Assembly (NCBI GenBank): GCA_964541155.1
Contig: CAZIPC010000005.1
Span: 1-64,000, forward strand
Length of the DNA: 64,000 bases
Direction of reading: 5' to 3'
Source: UBA4416 sp964541155
Lineage (GTDB): Bacteria; Bacteroidota; Bacteroidia; B-17B0; Aurantibacillaceae
Shown here: piece after piece, positions 35,108-44,700 of the stretch
Layout: each line of letters begins with the position of its first letter
Position numbering within the stretch: the first letter of the stretch is position 1
Program-made: the position numbers and the translations under genes
Notes under the pieces: model-generated
Seen by the model: the letters and a program-made list of their open reading frames with translations, nothing else
Databases searched by the model: none
Told to the model about the DNA's origin: nothing

Positions 35108-35309
35108 AAGTATATTTTAAATGTGTTTTGTAATTTTAGAGCAGTAAATCTACTATTTTATTGCAGATTTTAAAACTTAATAGTGTTTAACTTTATTAGC
35201 AATTATAGGCTAGTTTTTAACCATATAAGCCACCTTTAGTACTTGTTTATGTTTTAGTTGTTATTTTAAAGCAACCAAGTATTACTTTACAGTATAGTTA
35301 TACTTTAAA
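35108..35309. other. Intergenic region between gcvT and the GH18 gene
   Basis: 202 bases with no gene or RNA I recognise. It contains the short perfect hairpin AGTATA-GT-TATACT near 35292-35305, close to the stop of the GH18 gene, without a T tract. It should hold the gcvT promoter, but I find no clear TAnnTTTG. Confidence 0.4.
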
Positions 35310-38309
35310 TTAAAGAACGATAATTTTTTTAGTAATTTGTTGTTCTTTAAATCTTATAGTTAGTAGGTAAGTTCCTGCGCTTAATTTTAGTTGATTAATA
35401 TTAATTTTAAGAATAGTAATACCTGGAGTTAACTTAATTTCTTTTTGTTCTATTAGTTCACCTAATTGATTATTTAAGCTATAAGTAATAGTTTTAAACT
35501 CTTTACTAATTAAATCAATAGTTATTATTTCATGTGTTGGATTTGGAAATATGTTGATATTACTTTCCGTCTCTTCTTCATTTATTTTATTTGGTGCAAT
35601 GTAAATAATACCATCACTAGTTATACTATCGCTTATTAAGCCCGCTCCGTTTATTGCCTTTACTGTAGCGTAATATTTTTGATTATTTATTAAAGATAAG
35701 CTATTAATGGTTTTATTTAAATTCAAATAGTTTGTTGTCCAATTAACTATATCATGAGCTCCTGGGGAGCTTCCAATAGCATAGTAATAATTAGTAATAC
35801 TTGAGTTTGTATCTTTGGCAGAGGTGTAGTTTATGTTTAATTGTGTTCCTGTATAAGTAGTGTCTAAATCATTTTGTATTCCATCATTTATTATTTGAGT
35901 ATTAATCGGTTTTGTCCAATCTATGTTTAATGTTGTTGTATTAATACTAGACAAATTATTAGCTACATCTTTAGTAATGCTGCTTATTCTTCCAGCAGCA
36001 TTTGCAGGAGAAGAATTTTCATTTCTTAAATCGCTTGAGCTTGAACTACCTGTTATGATAGATTGATTTGATGAACGTGAACGAAATATTTTTAGATCAT
36101 CAATTGCAAAATTACAATTCCCACTTCTAAACGAAATTGAAGTTCCATTTGTTAATGGATTTACATCAGTCCAAGAGGTTACAAACACATCATTTATCCA
36201 TAATTTTAATTCGCCAGTTGTATTATCAAAAGAAATTTTATAGTTATTAAATGTATTTGCATTAATAATAAAGGGGATTGTTTTTACAACATTTAGTGTG
36301 TTTGATATATTTTTATAAAACTCAATTGTTCCTTGATCTGGTCTAAAATAAATTAAATAGTTATTTCCTCTATTGGTTTGAGTTGGAGAATCGCAAAATA
36401 AATGTATTCCTGCTCTTCTATTATTACCAATACCACTAATTTTTGCGTTAAAACAATATAAATATCTACTAGACAAATTCTGAGCAATGTTAGTATAAAT
36501 ATTAGTATTACTGTTAGTTTCATCACTTTGTATCAATTGCCCAGATGAAATGCTCCATGTTCCAATTGTTGGAACCCATTCATTATTTAAAATTAATGTA
36601 TTAAAATCGTCATAAAAAAAACCTCTTGCTCCATTTGCCCTCCATTCAAAGCCATTATAATAGCTTGGTAAATAAAAACTTTTTTCTATTCCTGTTCCTC
36701 CACTATTATCAGTATCTACAAATGTTGCTGTAAAATTTTGAGTAATCCATCCACTTGGAGTTATAATTTGTGTAGATGGATTTACTGAATCTTGAATACA
36801 ATTCCAAATGGCTTTAAATCCGCTTTTAGTTGTGGCATTATCAGATTTAAATTTTAGTGTTATAGCATTACCGTTTGATATTAACGTATTAGGCACAGTA
36901 GTTCCAGTAAAAGATCCTAATAATGATGCGTTGGTAGAATTTCCATCATATACATATAAAGAATCGTATCCTAGTTCTAAATTCATTTCATTAAAAAATA
37001 GTTGAATTTTATTTGCTCCCGTTGGAGAAATTGTATATTCATATGATTCCGAGTCATAATAATTTCTATTAGGCCCTCCCATATCAAAAATACTGTCTGT
37101 ACAATTCACGGTTGCGCAATTTGAAAACTTATTTTTAATTAAATTCCATAAATCCGAATACCCATCATCATATCCTAAAGCCCATATACCAATACCGCCT
37201 AATCCTCTTTGATTTACCATGTCAAATTTTCTACTGTAACTATAGTTGTCATCAATCCAGCATTGTCTAATACTACTTCCTGATAAGTAGGTGTAATATG
37301 GATTAAAGCTATTACTATCCCATTTTTTATTTGCAGTTGAATATGTACTTGCGTTATTTTTTATGTAACTATAAGTTCTAGATGTAGTAAAATTACCTGT
37401 AGTATTAGAAGGAATTGTAGTTGCAATAGTTTCCCACTCTCTTCCATACCATGGTAATCCAAGTAATAGTTTATTTTTAGTAGCTCCTTGTTTTAAATAA
37501 TAGGTAATTGATTTGGAAAGTGTTTGATTATAATTTGTTTGAAAATTATATAACGGTGCTTCTGGGCCAGCTTGTGCCGAATTAGAATAATAGTAATCGT
37601 AACCCATAATAATAAAATTATCAACTAAAACATTAAGGGCACTAATATTAAAAACAGAATTCCAATCAACAGCATATAACGCTAATGTTACTTTATAATT
37701 TGAGTTTGCGGCATGCACTTGATTACAAAGTGAAGTCATAAAGTTAGTAAAAGGTGTTTTATCGCTCGAACTCATTCCTTCAAAATCTATATTAATGCCA
37801 TTACTACCAGGCCTGGCATTTAGTAAATTGATAACGTTAGTTATAAATGTTTGTTGAGCACTTGCACTAGCTAAAAATGTTGAATGGCTAGCAAATAAGG
37901 TAGCGCAAAAATGAACATTAATGCTATTGCTTATAGCAGCTGTTACTGCCGCACTAGTTAACCATGCAAACGAGCCGTTTGTGTTATTTCCAGTAGTTGG
38001 GCTTACAGAATAATCAAAGTAGCAAAAATCACTAAGCATACTCCAATCGTAATTGTTATAAACGTTGCCATTCCAATATGGATGCCAGCCATATACTTTT
38101 TTTGTTAAGCTACAAGTAGGTAAAATTGAGATACGATGATTGGAATTAATTGGAGAAGAATTGTTGTTGATACGGGTTAAACTATCCCATTGAGTATCAT
38201 ATTTAAACGAAAATTTTTTATAATGATTACTTTGTTCTTGAATGGTTGAATAAGATTGAGCAAAAAAAGTAAATGGTAAAAAAATACAAAGGAGGATATT
38301 TTTGATCAT
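35310..38309 (-). CDS. GH18-family glycosidase with CUB domain and T9SS type A sorting domain
   Basis: A 999-residue secreted protein: signal peptide (1-18, ending FAQ); GH18 TIM barrel (about 72-393) with the motif GINIDFEG, in which D175 and E177 fit the D-x-E of the GH18 catalytic site, and IMGYDYYYSN; CUB domain (about 403-504, YDSLYVYDG); a long beta block (510-780, VDTDNSGGTGIEKSFYL, a laminin-G-like part FRPDQGTIEFYK) shared in style with other Bacteroidota T9SS enzymes; an FN3-like domain (about 800-905); and a type A sorting domain (about 920-999, INIFPNPTHEIITIDL to TKKIIVL). GH18 enzymes cut chitin or peptidoglycan-type glycans; the substrate is unknown. Confidence 0.92.
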   Translation of the reverse strand: MIKNILLCIFLPFTFFAQSYSTIQEQSNHYKKFSFKYDTQWDSLTRINNNSSPINSNHRISILPTCSLTKKVYGWHPYWNGNVYNNYDWSMLSDFCYFDYSVSPTTGNNTNGSFAWLTSAAVTAAISNSINVHFCATLFASHSTFLASASAQQTFITNVINLLNARPGSNGINIDFEGMSSSDKTPFTNFMTSLCNQVHAANSNYKVTLALYAVDWNSVFNISALNVLVDNFIIMGYDYYYSNSAQAGPEAPLYNFQTNYNQTLSKSITYYLKQGATKNKLLLGLPWYGREWETIATTIPSNTTGNFTTSRTYSYIKNNASTYSTANKKWDSNSFNPYYTYLSGSSIRQCWIDDNYSYSRKFDMVNQRGLGGIGIWALGYDDGYSDLWNLIKNKFSNCATVNCTDSIFDMGGPNRNYYDSESYEYTISPTGANKIQLFFNEMNLELGYDSLYVYDGNSTNASLLGSFTGTTVPNTLISNGNAITLKFKSDNATTKSGFKAIWNCIQDSVNPSTQIITPSGWITQNFTATFVDTDNSGGTGIEKSFYLPSYYNGFEWRANGARGFFYDDFNTLILNNEWVPTIGTWSISSGQLIQSDETNSNTNIYTNIAQNLSSRYLYCFNAKISGIGNNRRAGIHLFCDSPTQTNRGNNYLIYFRPDQGTIEFYKNISNTLNVVKTIPFIINANTFNNYKISFDNTTGELKLWINDVFVTSWTDVNPLTNGTSISFRSGNCNFAIDDLKIFRSRSSNQSIITGSSSSSDLRNENSSPANAAGRISSITKDVANNLSSINTTTLNIDWTKPINTQIINDGIQNDLDTTYTGTQLNINYTSAKDTNSSITNYYYAIGSSPGAHDIVNWTTNYLNLNKTINSLSLINNQKYYATVKAINGAGLISDSITSDGIIYIAPNKINEEETESNINIFPNPTHEIITIDLISKEFKTITYSLNNQLGELIEQKEIKLTPGITILKININQLKLSAGTYLLTIRFKEQQITKKIIVL

Positions 38310-38341
38310 AAAATATGGTTTAGACCAGTAAATATAACAAA

Positions 38342-38368
38342 AAAGCTGCCTGTAAAACGGGCAGCTTT
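38342..38368 (-). terminator. Terminator after rpmH
   Basis: AAAGCTGCCTG (38342-38352) pairs with CGGGCAGCTTT (38358-38368), loop TAAAA, one G-T pair. On the minus strand it is followed by T6, fitting a terminator for the leftward rpmH gene, whose stop is at 38405. It also insulates the GH18 gene. Confidence 0.85.
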
Positions 38369-38404
38369 GTTAAAAAAGATACTAAATTGCTTTAGATAAA
38401 GCTA

Positions 38405-38560
38405 TTATTTATGCGTTTTTTCGCTAGATACAGTTAATTTCTTACGACCTTTTGCTCTACGAGAAGCTAAAACTCTGCGACCATTGGCAGATGCCATACG
38501 CTCACGAAATCCATGTTTGTTTCTTCTTTTACGTTGCGATGGTTGGAAAGTACGTTTCAT
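38405..38560 (-). CDS. rpmH: 50S ribosomal protein L34
   Basis: A 51-residue, very basic protein beginning MKRTFQPSQRKRRNKHGFRE and continuing RMASANGRRVLASRRAKGRK, the classic L34 sequence, with a short C-terminal tail. L34 is a component of the large ribosomal subunit. It has its own consensus promoter (38605-38635) and terminator (38342-38368), and so is transcribed alone. It is not next to rnpA, dnaA or yidC, unlike in Proteobacteria and Firmicutes. Confidence 0.98.
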   Translation of the reverse strand: MKRTFQPSQRKRRNKHGFRERMASANGRRVLASRRAKGRKKLTVSSEKTHK

Positions 38561-38604
38561 GATATTAAGTATTTAATTTTTATAAGTTTTTCAAAATTGG
38601 ACTG

Positions 38605-38635
38605 CAAATATAATGGATTTTTATAAAGTGACAAA
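38605..38635 (-). promoter_or_regulatory. Consensus promoter of rpmH
   Basis: On the minus strand TTTG (38632-38635), 19 bases, TATATTTG (38605-38612): an exact Bacteroidota consensus. Transcription probably starts near 38599, giving a leader of about 40 bases before the ATG at 38560. Confidence 0.8.
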
Positions 38636-38670
38636 TTTTTTACGATTTTTAACCTTAAAATAGCTATTTT

Positions 38671-38704
38671 TTTGACTTATAGCCAGCTTAAAGCTGTACA
38701 TTTG
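38671..38704 (+). promoter_or_regulatory. Promoter of the ABC exporter gene
   Basis: TTTG (38671-38674), 22 bases, TACATTTG (38697-38704), then CGCAC. The spacing fits the 17-23 range known for Flavobacterium promoters. The ATG is at 38724. Confidence 0.7.
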
Positions 38705-38723
38705 CGCACTAATTTACTGTAAA

Positions 38724-40541
38724 ATGGCTAAAAAAGAAAAAGCTAAAGACGAATTGCCTAAAGCAAAGTTTTCAAAAGAGAACTTCAAAAAATCATTTAG
38801 ATTGTTTAAATATCTAGGAAAAAGTAAGTGGTTGTTTGTTTTAGGAATGTTTTTTATTGCTGGAACTGCTGCTGTAGGTCTTTATTTTCCTGTGGCTGCG
38901 GGTAAAATGTTTGGGTATTTGGGTAATACCGGAATGAATTCTTCCGCTTTCAGTAATATGGTTTCCGGAACAGGCATTGAACTACTAATATTATTAGTCA
39001 TTCAAGGATTAGTATCGTTTGGAAGAGTATATACCTTTTCAATTGTTACTGAAAACATCTTAAAAGGGTTGAGAACAGATACTTTTAACAAATTAGTGCA
39101 AATGCCAATGAGTTTTTTTTCAAAAAATCAGGTTGCTGATTTAAGTAGTCGTTTGGCTACAGATATAAATGTTATCTCTGAAGCTTTTACCATTAATATT
39201 GCCGAAGTAATTCGCCAAACTATTGTTGGAGTAGGAGGCTTGTGTTTATTAGTTTACTTTACATCTTGGGATGTTGCAAAATGGTTTTTTGTAATTATCC
39301 CGCCTATTACCATGATAGCCATATTTTATGGTAGAAAAATTAGAGGATATTCAAAATCATTACAAGATAAAATTTCTGAATCAAGCGTTATCGTATCCGA
39401 AGCATTGACAGGTATTACCAGTGTAAAGGCCTTTACAAACGAACAACTAGAAATTGGCAAATACGATAAGGTAACTAGTGAAATAAGAAATTTTGGAGTA
39501 AAATATGGAATAATGCGAGGAACATTTTTTGCTTTCATTATTATGTGTGTATTTGGCTCTATATTTTTTATATTATACAAAATGCTCTTATTAATTAATA
39601 CAGGTGAACTTACTACAGAGAATTTTGGAAAATTTATGATGCTATCGTTATTTATTGCCGGGTCTTTAGGCGGGTTACCCGAACAAATAGCGTCAATACA
39701 AAGAGCATTAGGCGCAACAGATAGAGTGTTTGATATTATAGATGATACCAATGAAATGATTAATCTAACGCATCGCAATCATCTAAATTTAAACAGAGTA
39801 AAAGGTGATTTAGAATTTAAACATATTCAATTTACATATCATACCCGTCCAGATTTTGAGGTGTTGAAGGATGTTTCTTTTTCAGTAAAAGCAGGTCAAA
39901 CGATAGCTTTAGTAGGAAGTAGTGGCAGTGGCAAATCAACTTTAGCATCTATGGTTTTACGTTTTTATGAGCCAAGTTCAGGAGAATATATTATTGATGG
40001 AAAAAAATCAGTAGATTATGAATTAACAGAGTTAAGAGATCAAATGGCTATAGTTCCTCAAGATGTGTTATTATTTGGCGGAACAATTAAAGATAATATT
40101 TTATACGGTAAACCAAATGCTTCTGAAGAAGAAGTAATGGAGGCTGCTAAACAAGCGAACGCATTTGATTTTATAATGAGTTTTCCTGATAAATTTGATA
40201 CATTGGTTGGCGATAGAGGAATTCAATTGTCGGGAGGGCAACGTCAACGTGTTGCTATTGCCAGGGCAGTTTTAAAAAATCCATCTATATTAATTTTAGA
40301 CGAAGCAACTAGCAGCCTAGATAGCGAAAGCGAACGATTAGTTCAAGAGGCATTGGATAAATTAATGATAGGTAGAACTTCTATTGTTATTGCTCACCGA
40401 TTATCTACTATTCGTAATGCTGATAAAATTGTGGTATTACAAAAAGGAGAGGTTGTTGAGATGGGAACACATCAGGAATTAATAACTAATCAAAATGGAT
40501 TGTATCAAAAATTAAGTAGGTTACAATATGAATTAAATTAA
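38724..40541 (+). CDS. ABC exporter, fused membrane and ATPase domains
   Basis: A 605-residue half-transporter. The N-terminal six-helix ABC type 1 domain spans about 40-340 (LRTDTFNKLVQMPMSFFSKNQVADLSSRLATDI is a conserved coupling region). The ATPase domain follows: Walker A GSSGSGKST (about 398-406), Q-loop region VPQDVLLFGGTIKDNI, signature LSGGQRQRV (about 502), Walker B LILDEATSSLD (about 525) and switch His AHRLS (about 558). It resembles the TAP/MDL (B-type) exporters; the substrate cannot be told. It works as a homodimer or with a second half-transporter. Its stop overlaps the next, oppositely oriented stop through TTAA. Confidence 0.95.
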   Translation: MAKKEKAKDELPKAKFSKENFKKSFRLFKYLGKSKWLFVLGMFFIAGTAAVGLYFPVAAGKMFGYLGNTGMNSSAFSNMVSGTGIELLILLVIQGLVSFGRVYTFSIVTENILKGLRTDTFNKLVQMPMSFFSKNQVADLSSRLATDINVISEAFTINIAEVIRQTIVGVGGLCLLVYFTSWDVAKWFFVIIPPITMIAIFYGRKIRGYSKSLQDKISESSVIVSEALTGITSVKAFTNEQLEIGKYDKVTSEIRNFGVKYGIMRGTFFAFIIMCVFGSIFFILYKMLLLINTGELTTENFGKFMMLSLFIAGSLGGLPEQIASIQRALGATDRVFDIIDDTNEMINLTHRNHLNLNRVKGDLEFKHIQFTYHTRPDFEVLKDVSFSVKAGQTIALVGSSGSGKSTLASMVLRFYEPSSGEYIIDGKKSVDYELTELRDQMAIVPQDVLLFGGTIKDNILYGKPNASEEEVMEAAKQANAFDFIMSFPDKFDTLVGDRGIQLSGGQRQRVAIARAVLKNPSILILDEATSSLDSESERLVQEALDKLMIGRTSIVIAHRLSTIRNADKIVVLQKGEVVEMGTHQELITNQNGLYQKLSRLQYELN

Positions 40542-40972
40542 TTAGAATAAAATAATTCAAAAGGTGTATTTGTAATTTTAATGGAGGCGTTTTTTTCTAA
40601 AATTAATGATGTAAAGGGACTTAAATCAAAATTGAGTTTTATTAAGTTGTATGCTTTGCAAAATGATGGGTTTATCCAACGGAGATTAAAATACAATTCG
40701 CCATTTTTGTTAATTTTCCCATCGGTTAGTAATTCAATATTACCATTACAACCGCCGTATACTATGGTTAGTTGAAGGCATTTTTCATTAATTTGAGCGT
40801 CTTTTATTTCACAATAATAACCATTTATTACTTCTGGAATAGGCGTAATTGTTTTAATTTCGGCACAAGTAAGTTTACTTAATCTAATCCCATTAATTTG
40901 TATTTCTTGTTGGCTTAGTGTATTTAATGAAATGAAAACCAATACAAAAAGTAATAAATTGTAAGACTTCAT
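40538..40972 (-). CDS. Secreted protein of unknown function
   Basis: With the start at ATG 40972 (MKSYNLLLFVLVF) the protein is 144 residues and its signal peptide ends LSQQ. The mature part has four Cys (RLSKLTCAEIKTI, EKCLQLTIVYGGCNGNIELL, NPSFCKAYN), suggesting disulfides, and a beta-rich pattern. No family recognised. The ATG overlaps the ybeY stop as ATGA (40969-40972), so it is probably translated by coupling. A longer reading from 40993 would put a non-signal stretch first. Confidence 0.72.
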   Translation of the reverse strand: MKSYNLLLFVLVFISLNTLSQQEIQINGIRLSKLTCAEIKTITPIPEVINGYYCEIKDAQINEKCLQLTIVYGGCNGNIELLTDGKINKNGELYFNLRWINPSFCKAYNLIKLNFDLSPFTSLILEKNASIKITNTPFELFYSN

Positions 40973-41382
40973 GGATATAGTTTTAATGCCCAATTTTCTT
41001 TTTTACGCATTATTTCTGCATCTAATTTTGATTTATCTTTATATCCGCACAAGTGTAAAATCCCATGAATCATAACACGATGAAATTCTTCATCAAAACT
41101 AACTTTAAATTTTTCTGCGTTTTCTAATACTCGCTCGATACTAATAAAAATATCGCTATTAATAGTTTTTCCTTCTGTATAATCAAAGGTAATAATATCA
41201 GTTAATGTATTATGATTTAGGTGTTTGATATTAATTTCAAGTAATTCATCGTCGGTGCAAAATATATAATTAATTGTGCCGAGTTTGTGTTTTTCTTTTT
41301 CGGTAATGGTTTTTATCCATTGTTTAATTTTTGTTTTCCCTTTAAAATTAAAGGTAATACTTTGGTTATAAAAAGAAATCAT
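40969..41382 (-). CDS. ybeY: Endoribonuclease YbeY
   Basis: YbeY is a single-strand endoribonuclease for 16S rRNA 3' end maturation and ribosome quality control. Seen: TDIITFDYTEGKTINSDIFIS and the zinc motif HGILHLCGYKDK. The canonical motif is HGxLHLxGYxH; here the third position has Asp-Lys in place of His, which I recall as common in Bacteroidota YbeY. The 137-residue length is slightly short but normal for the phylum. Overlaps the upstream gene by 1 base and the downstream gene by 4. Confidence 0.93.
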   Translation of the reverse strand: MISFYNQSITFNFKGKTKIKQWIKTITEKEKHKLGTINYIFCTDDELLEINIKHLNHNTLTDIITFDYTEGKTINSDIFISIERVLENAEKFKVSFDEEFHRVMIHGILHLCGYKDKSKLDAEIMRKKENWALKLYP

Positions 41383-41792
41383 TAGTTTAAGTGAAAGGTC
41401 AGTAATACTTCTTGCCCGTTATTATTAAATTCAATTTTATCGGCTAAGTGTTTCATTAAAAAAACTCCTCTGCCATTTGGTTTATCAATATTAATAGGGT
41501 CGGTAGGGTCTGGCAAATTGTTAAAATCAAAACCATTTCCTTCATCTGTTACCGAAAATTTAATTTCTTTATCTTTAGATTCAAAGCCTATTTTTATGTT
41601 TTTTTCAGGATTTCCTTTGTTGCCATGATATATGGCATTGTTTACCGCTTCGGTAACTGCTATTAAAATATTACCGTAGTTATCTTCGTTGATATTAAAT
41701 ACATCGCACACATCTTCCACTAATCGTTCTACTAATCTTATGTTTTCAGAGGAAGAACTTATGTTTAATGGGTTTCCTTTAGCTGGTATCAT
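41382..41792 (-). CDS. Anti-sigma-type (RsbW-like) ATP-binding protein
   Basis: A 136-residue single-domain HATPase of the SpoIIAB/RsbW type: N box NVLIAVTEAVNNAIYHGNKGN, G1 VTDEGNGFDFNNLPDP, G2 NGRGVFLMKHLADKI. Such proteins usually bind an anti-anti-sigma partner or a sigma factor and can phosphorylate the partner on Ser. No partner (STAS protein, PP2C phosphatase or sigma factor) lies near. It overlaps the DUF4175 gene by 4 bases and ybeY by 1 base. Confidence 0.9.
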   Translation of the reverse strand: MIPAKGNPLNISSSSENIRLVERLVEDVCDVFNINEDNYGNILIAVTEAVNNAIYHGNKGNPEKNIKIGFESKDKEIKFSVTDEGNGFDFNNLPDPTDPINIDKPNGRGVFLMKHLADKIEFNNNGQEVLLTFHLN

Positions 41793-44700
41793 TTATTTAG
41801 ATTATTAAAATAGGTATTTACTTTTTGTTTATAATAAGGAGTCAAACTTGGCGAAACGGTATTTAGCAATTCTAATTCTTTTTCTTTTAGTCTTTTATAC
41901 TCTAAAAATTGCTTAGGGTTACTAAAAATTTCATTTTTTGCTTCATTACTTTTTCTTTTTTCATCTTGTTCTCTTTCTCTTTCGGCTTTTTCGCTTTCTA
42001 ATAGTTTTGAAATAATATCTTGTTGACGTTTTAAGGTTTCTTGAGTAATTTGTTTGTTAACAATATCTTTTTCTGTTTGTTCCATTAAATCAGTGATATT
42101 GCTTCCTGGATTTGCACCGCCTTCTTTTTTAATTTTGTCCATCATTTGTTGCATTTGTCTTCTCAAAGCTTCTTGTTGAGCTGCCATTTTAGCTAATTGT
42201 TCACTTAAACCTTGGCCTTGAGTTCCTGGCATTGCTCCATTTTGGCCACCTTGTTTGCCTATTCCGCCTTGGCCACCTGGTTTTTGTCCACCTGGTTTTT
42301 CTCCTGGTTTGCTTCCGGGTTTTTGTCCTCCAGGTTTATTTCCTTGTTGTTCTAGTGCTTTTTTTAATTCTTCTAATTGCTTATTTAATTGTTGTTGCAT
42401 TTGTTTCATGCTTTGCATAGATGGTTTACCTTCTCCAGAACTTGGTTTTTGTCCTTTACCAGGCTTTTTGCATTTACCGCTACCGGGCTTACTTTCTTTT
42501 GAATCTTTTGCTTGTTTCTGCATTTGCTCTAACGATTCATTTAGCATAAGTGCCAAATTATTAATAGAGGTCATTGAATATTGCATTCGAGTTTGTGCAT
42601 TAGGTTGTAATCTTTCAGCTAAATCGGTAACTGCTTTTCCCATATTCATATTAATAGATGAAATTTCTCTGTTAACAGTGGCGCTAATAGCAGGAACCCT
42701 TTTACTTAATGCGAGCAAACTATCTTCAATGATTTTAGAGTCATCTTGTAATTTTTTTTGAATTTGTGTGATTTTTAAATATTTAGGGTTGTCTGTTTTT
42801 AATTTGGATAAATCACTCATTAATTCTTCTTGGGCAAAAGAAAGGTGCAATAAATTTTCTAAAATTTGACGAAGTGCCTGCATATCTTCTTCTTTCTCTT
42901 CTTCTTCTAGTTTATCCATTGCTTGTTGCATTTGCTCTTTAAGTTCCTGCATGTCTTCAGCAGCTTCTTTCTGTGATTTTGTGGCATTTTTTTTATTGTT
43001 CTGATTTAATTGCTCAGAACTTTTCTCCATTTCTTTACTTATTTCATTTTGTTTTTCTTCTGTTTTTGGTAGTTCATTTGGTTGTTCAAGCGAATTGTTT
43101 TTTTCTTTTATTTCTTTTAAATCTTTTTTTAAGTCTTCAAATTGCTTGTTTAACTCATTTTGTTTTTTCTCTAATTCTTTTGAAGAAGATTCTTTTTTAG
43201 CTTGATTGTCAACTTTATTATCATTGTTTTTTGCGCCATCTTTTTCCTTATAATCTTCGGTTTCTTGCTTTAAATTTTCTTGTTTTGTTTTTAATTCATC
43301 AAGTTTATCAATGCTTTGTTGGAGTTTTTGCTCTATTTCCATTTGCTTAAAGGTTTCTAGAGTTCGGTCTAGTTCCTTTTCCATATCCTTATTTGATAGT
43401 TTTAATTCTTCTAATTTTTCTTGTACTTGATTTTTATCTAGTTTTTCAATTAATTTATTAAGCTCATCAAATAATTTTTTCATTTCAGGAGTCATAATGT
43501 TTTCAAACAATTGTTCCAATTGTTTTTGTTTTTCTAATAATGATTCGTCAGGCGAAGTAAATTCTTCTTGTTGTTTATTATTTTGTTGATTTTCTAGTTT
43601 AGTTTCTTCTATTTTATTTTTTAATTCATTTTGTTTTTTTAAGATGGTTTCAAGTTTTTTCTTTTCTTCGTATCCTATTTGTTTTTTTTCTGTTAATTTT
43701 TTACTGAGTTCATTAATGTCTTTTTGCAAATCTTTTGCTTTTTTTATGCCATCATCTAAATCTTTTTTTATTTCTAAGTTGTTTTTATTAGTGGTTTCAT
43801 TTAATTCTTCAATAGTAGGAGCCTTGTATGTCATTATTTGTGTTTTACTGCATTTTGGGCCAATAATTCCATCGTTATCCCATACTTCAAAAAAATAATT
43901 TATTTCATCTCCAGGCATTATGCTAAATAGAGAGGTGTTTAAAAAGTAAAAATAAGATTGCGTAATTTGTTGTTTATTAATATTAATTAAATGTTCTCCA
44001 GTTTTAAAAATTGGGTTTCCTGTGGAGTCTTTAGTATGATGAATATATTTAAAATATAAACGACTGAAGCCGTAATCATCTTTTATACTTCCAGCAAAAT
44101 ATATGTTTTTAGAATTTAAAGAATCTACTTTTTCAGATACATCTATTAAAGGCATTTGATCTGGAACAATGTTTATGGCATAACTAAGAGAATCAAAACT
44201 TTGTTTTAAAAATTGATTAATAGGTTTAATTGTCAAATTAGAACTTTGCATCATTTGTTTTGAAAAACTAAATTCATTATTTGAAGTAGGTGAAATTTTA
44301 ATTACACTATCAGATAAATTTAAAATAAGGTGTTCTGTGTTTTTAGTTTGAAAAACCCATTTTATTTTAGTGCCTTGTGGCAATTGCATGTCTCCAACAT
44401 TAAACACGCTTTCATTTTTTTTATTTAAATAAACTGGGTACGTAAGCTCTAAATAAAATTTTAATAATAATGGTTTAGGTAAAATATTTAACGTGTATGA
44501 TTTGGAGTTATACCCAGCCGCATTGAATACAAAATGTAAATTTTTTTGAACGTTTTTAAATGTATAGACATAATTAATTTTATCAAGCCTTTCCATTTTA
44601 TGTTCAATGCCATCTACATTAATAAAAACTTCGGCAGGTATTTCATTGCCGCTTAATTTTAATTCTAAAACATAATCTTGTTGTTGAATAGCTTCTAAAG

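Noticed and set aside
40969..41792. Fusion of YbeY and the RsbW-like protein
   Set aside because: They are in different frames with separate stop and start (1-base overlap), so they are two genes.
42232..42761. Rightward Pro/Cys-rich frames across the DUF4175 gene
   Set aside because: They are antisense to the Gly-Pro-Lys linker and coiled coil, whose base composition opens the other strand; no signal or domain.
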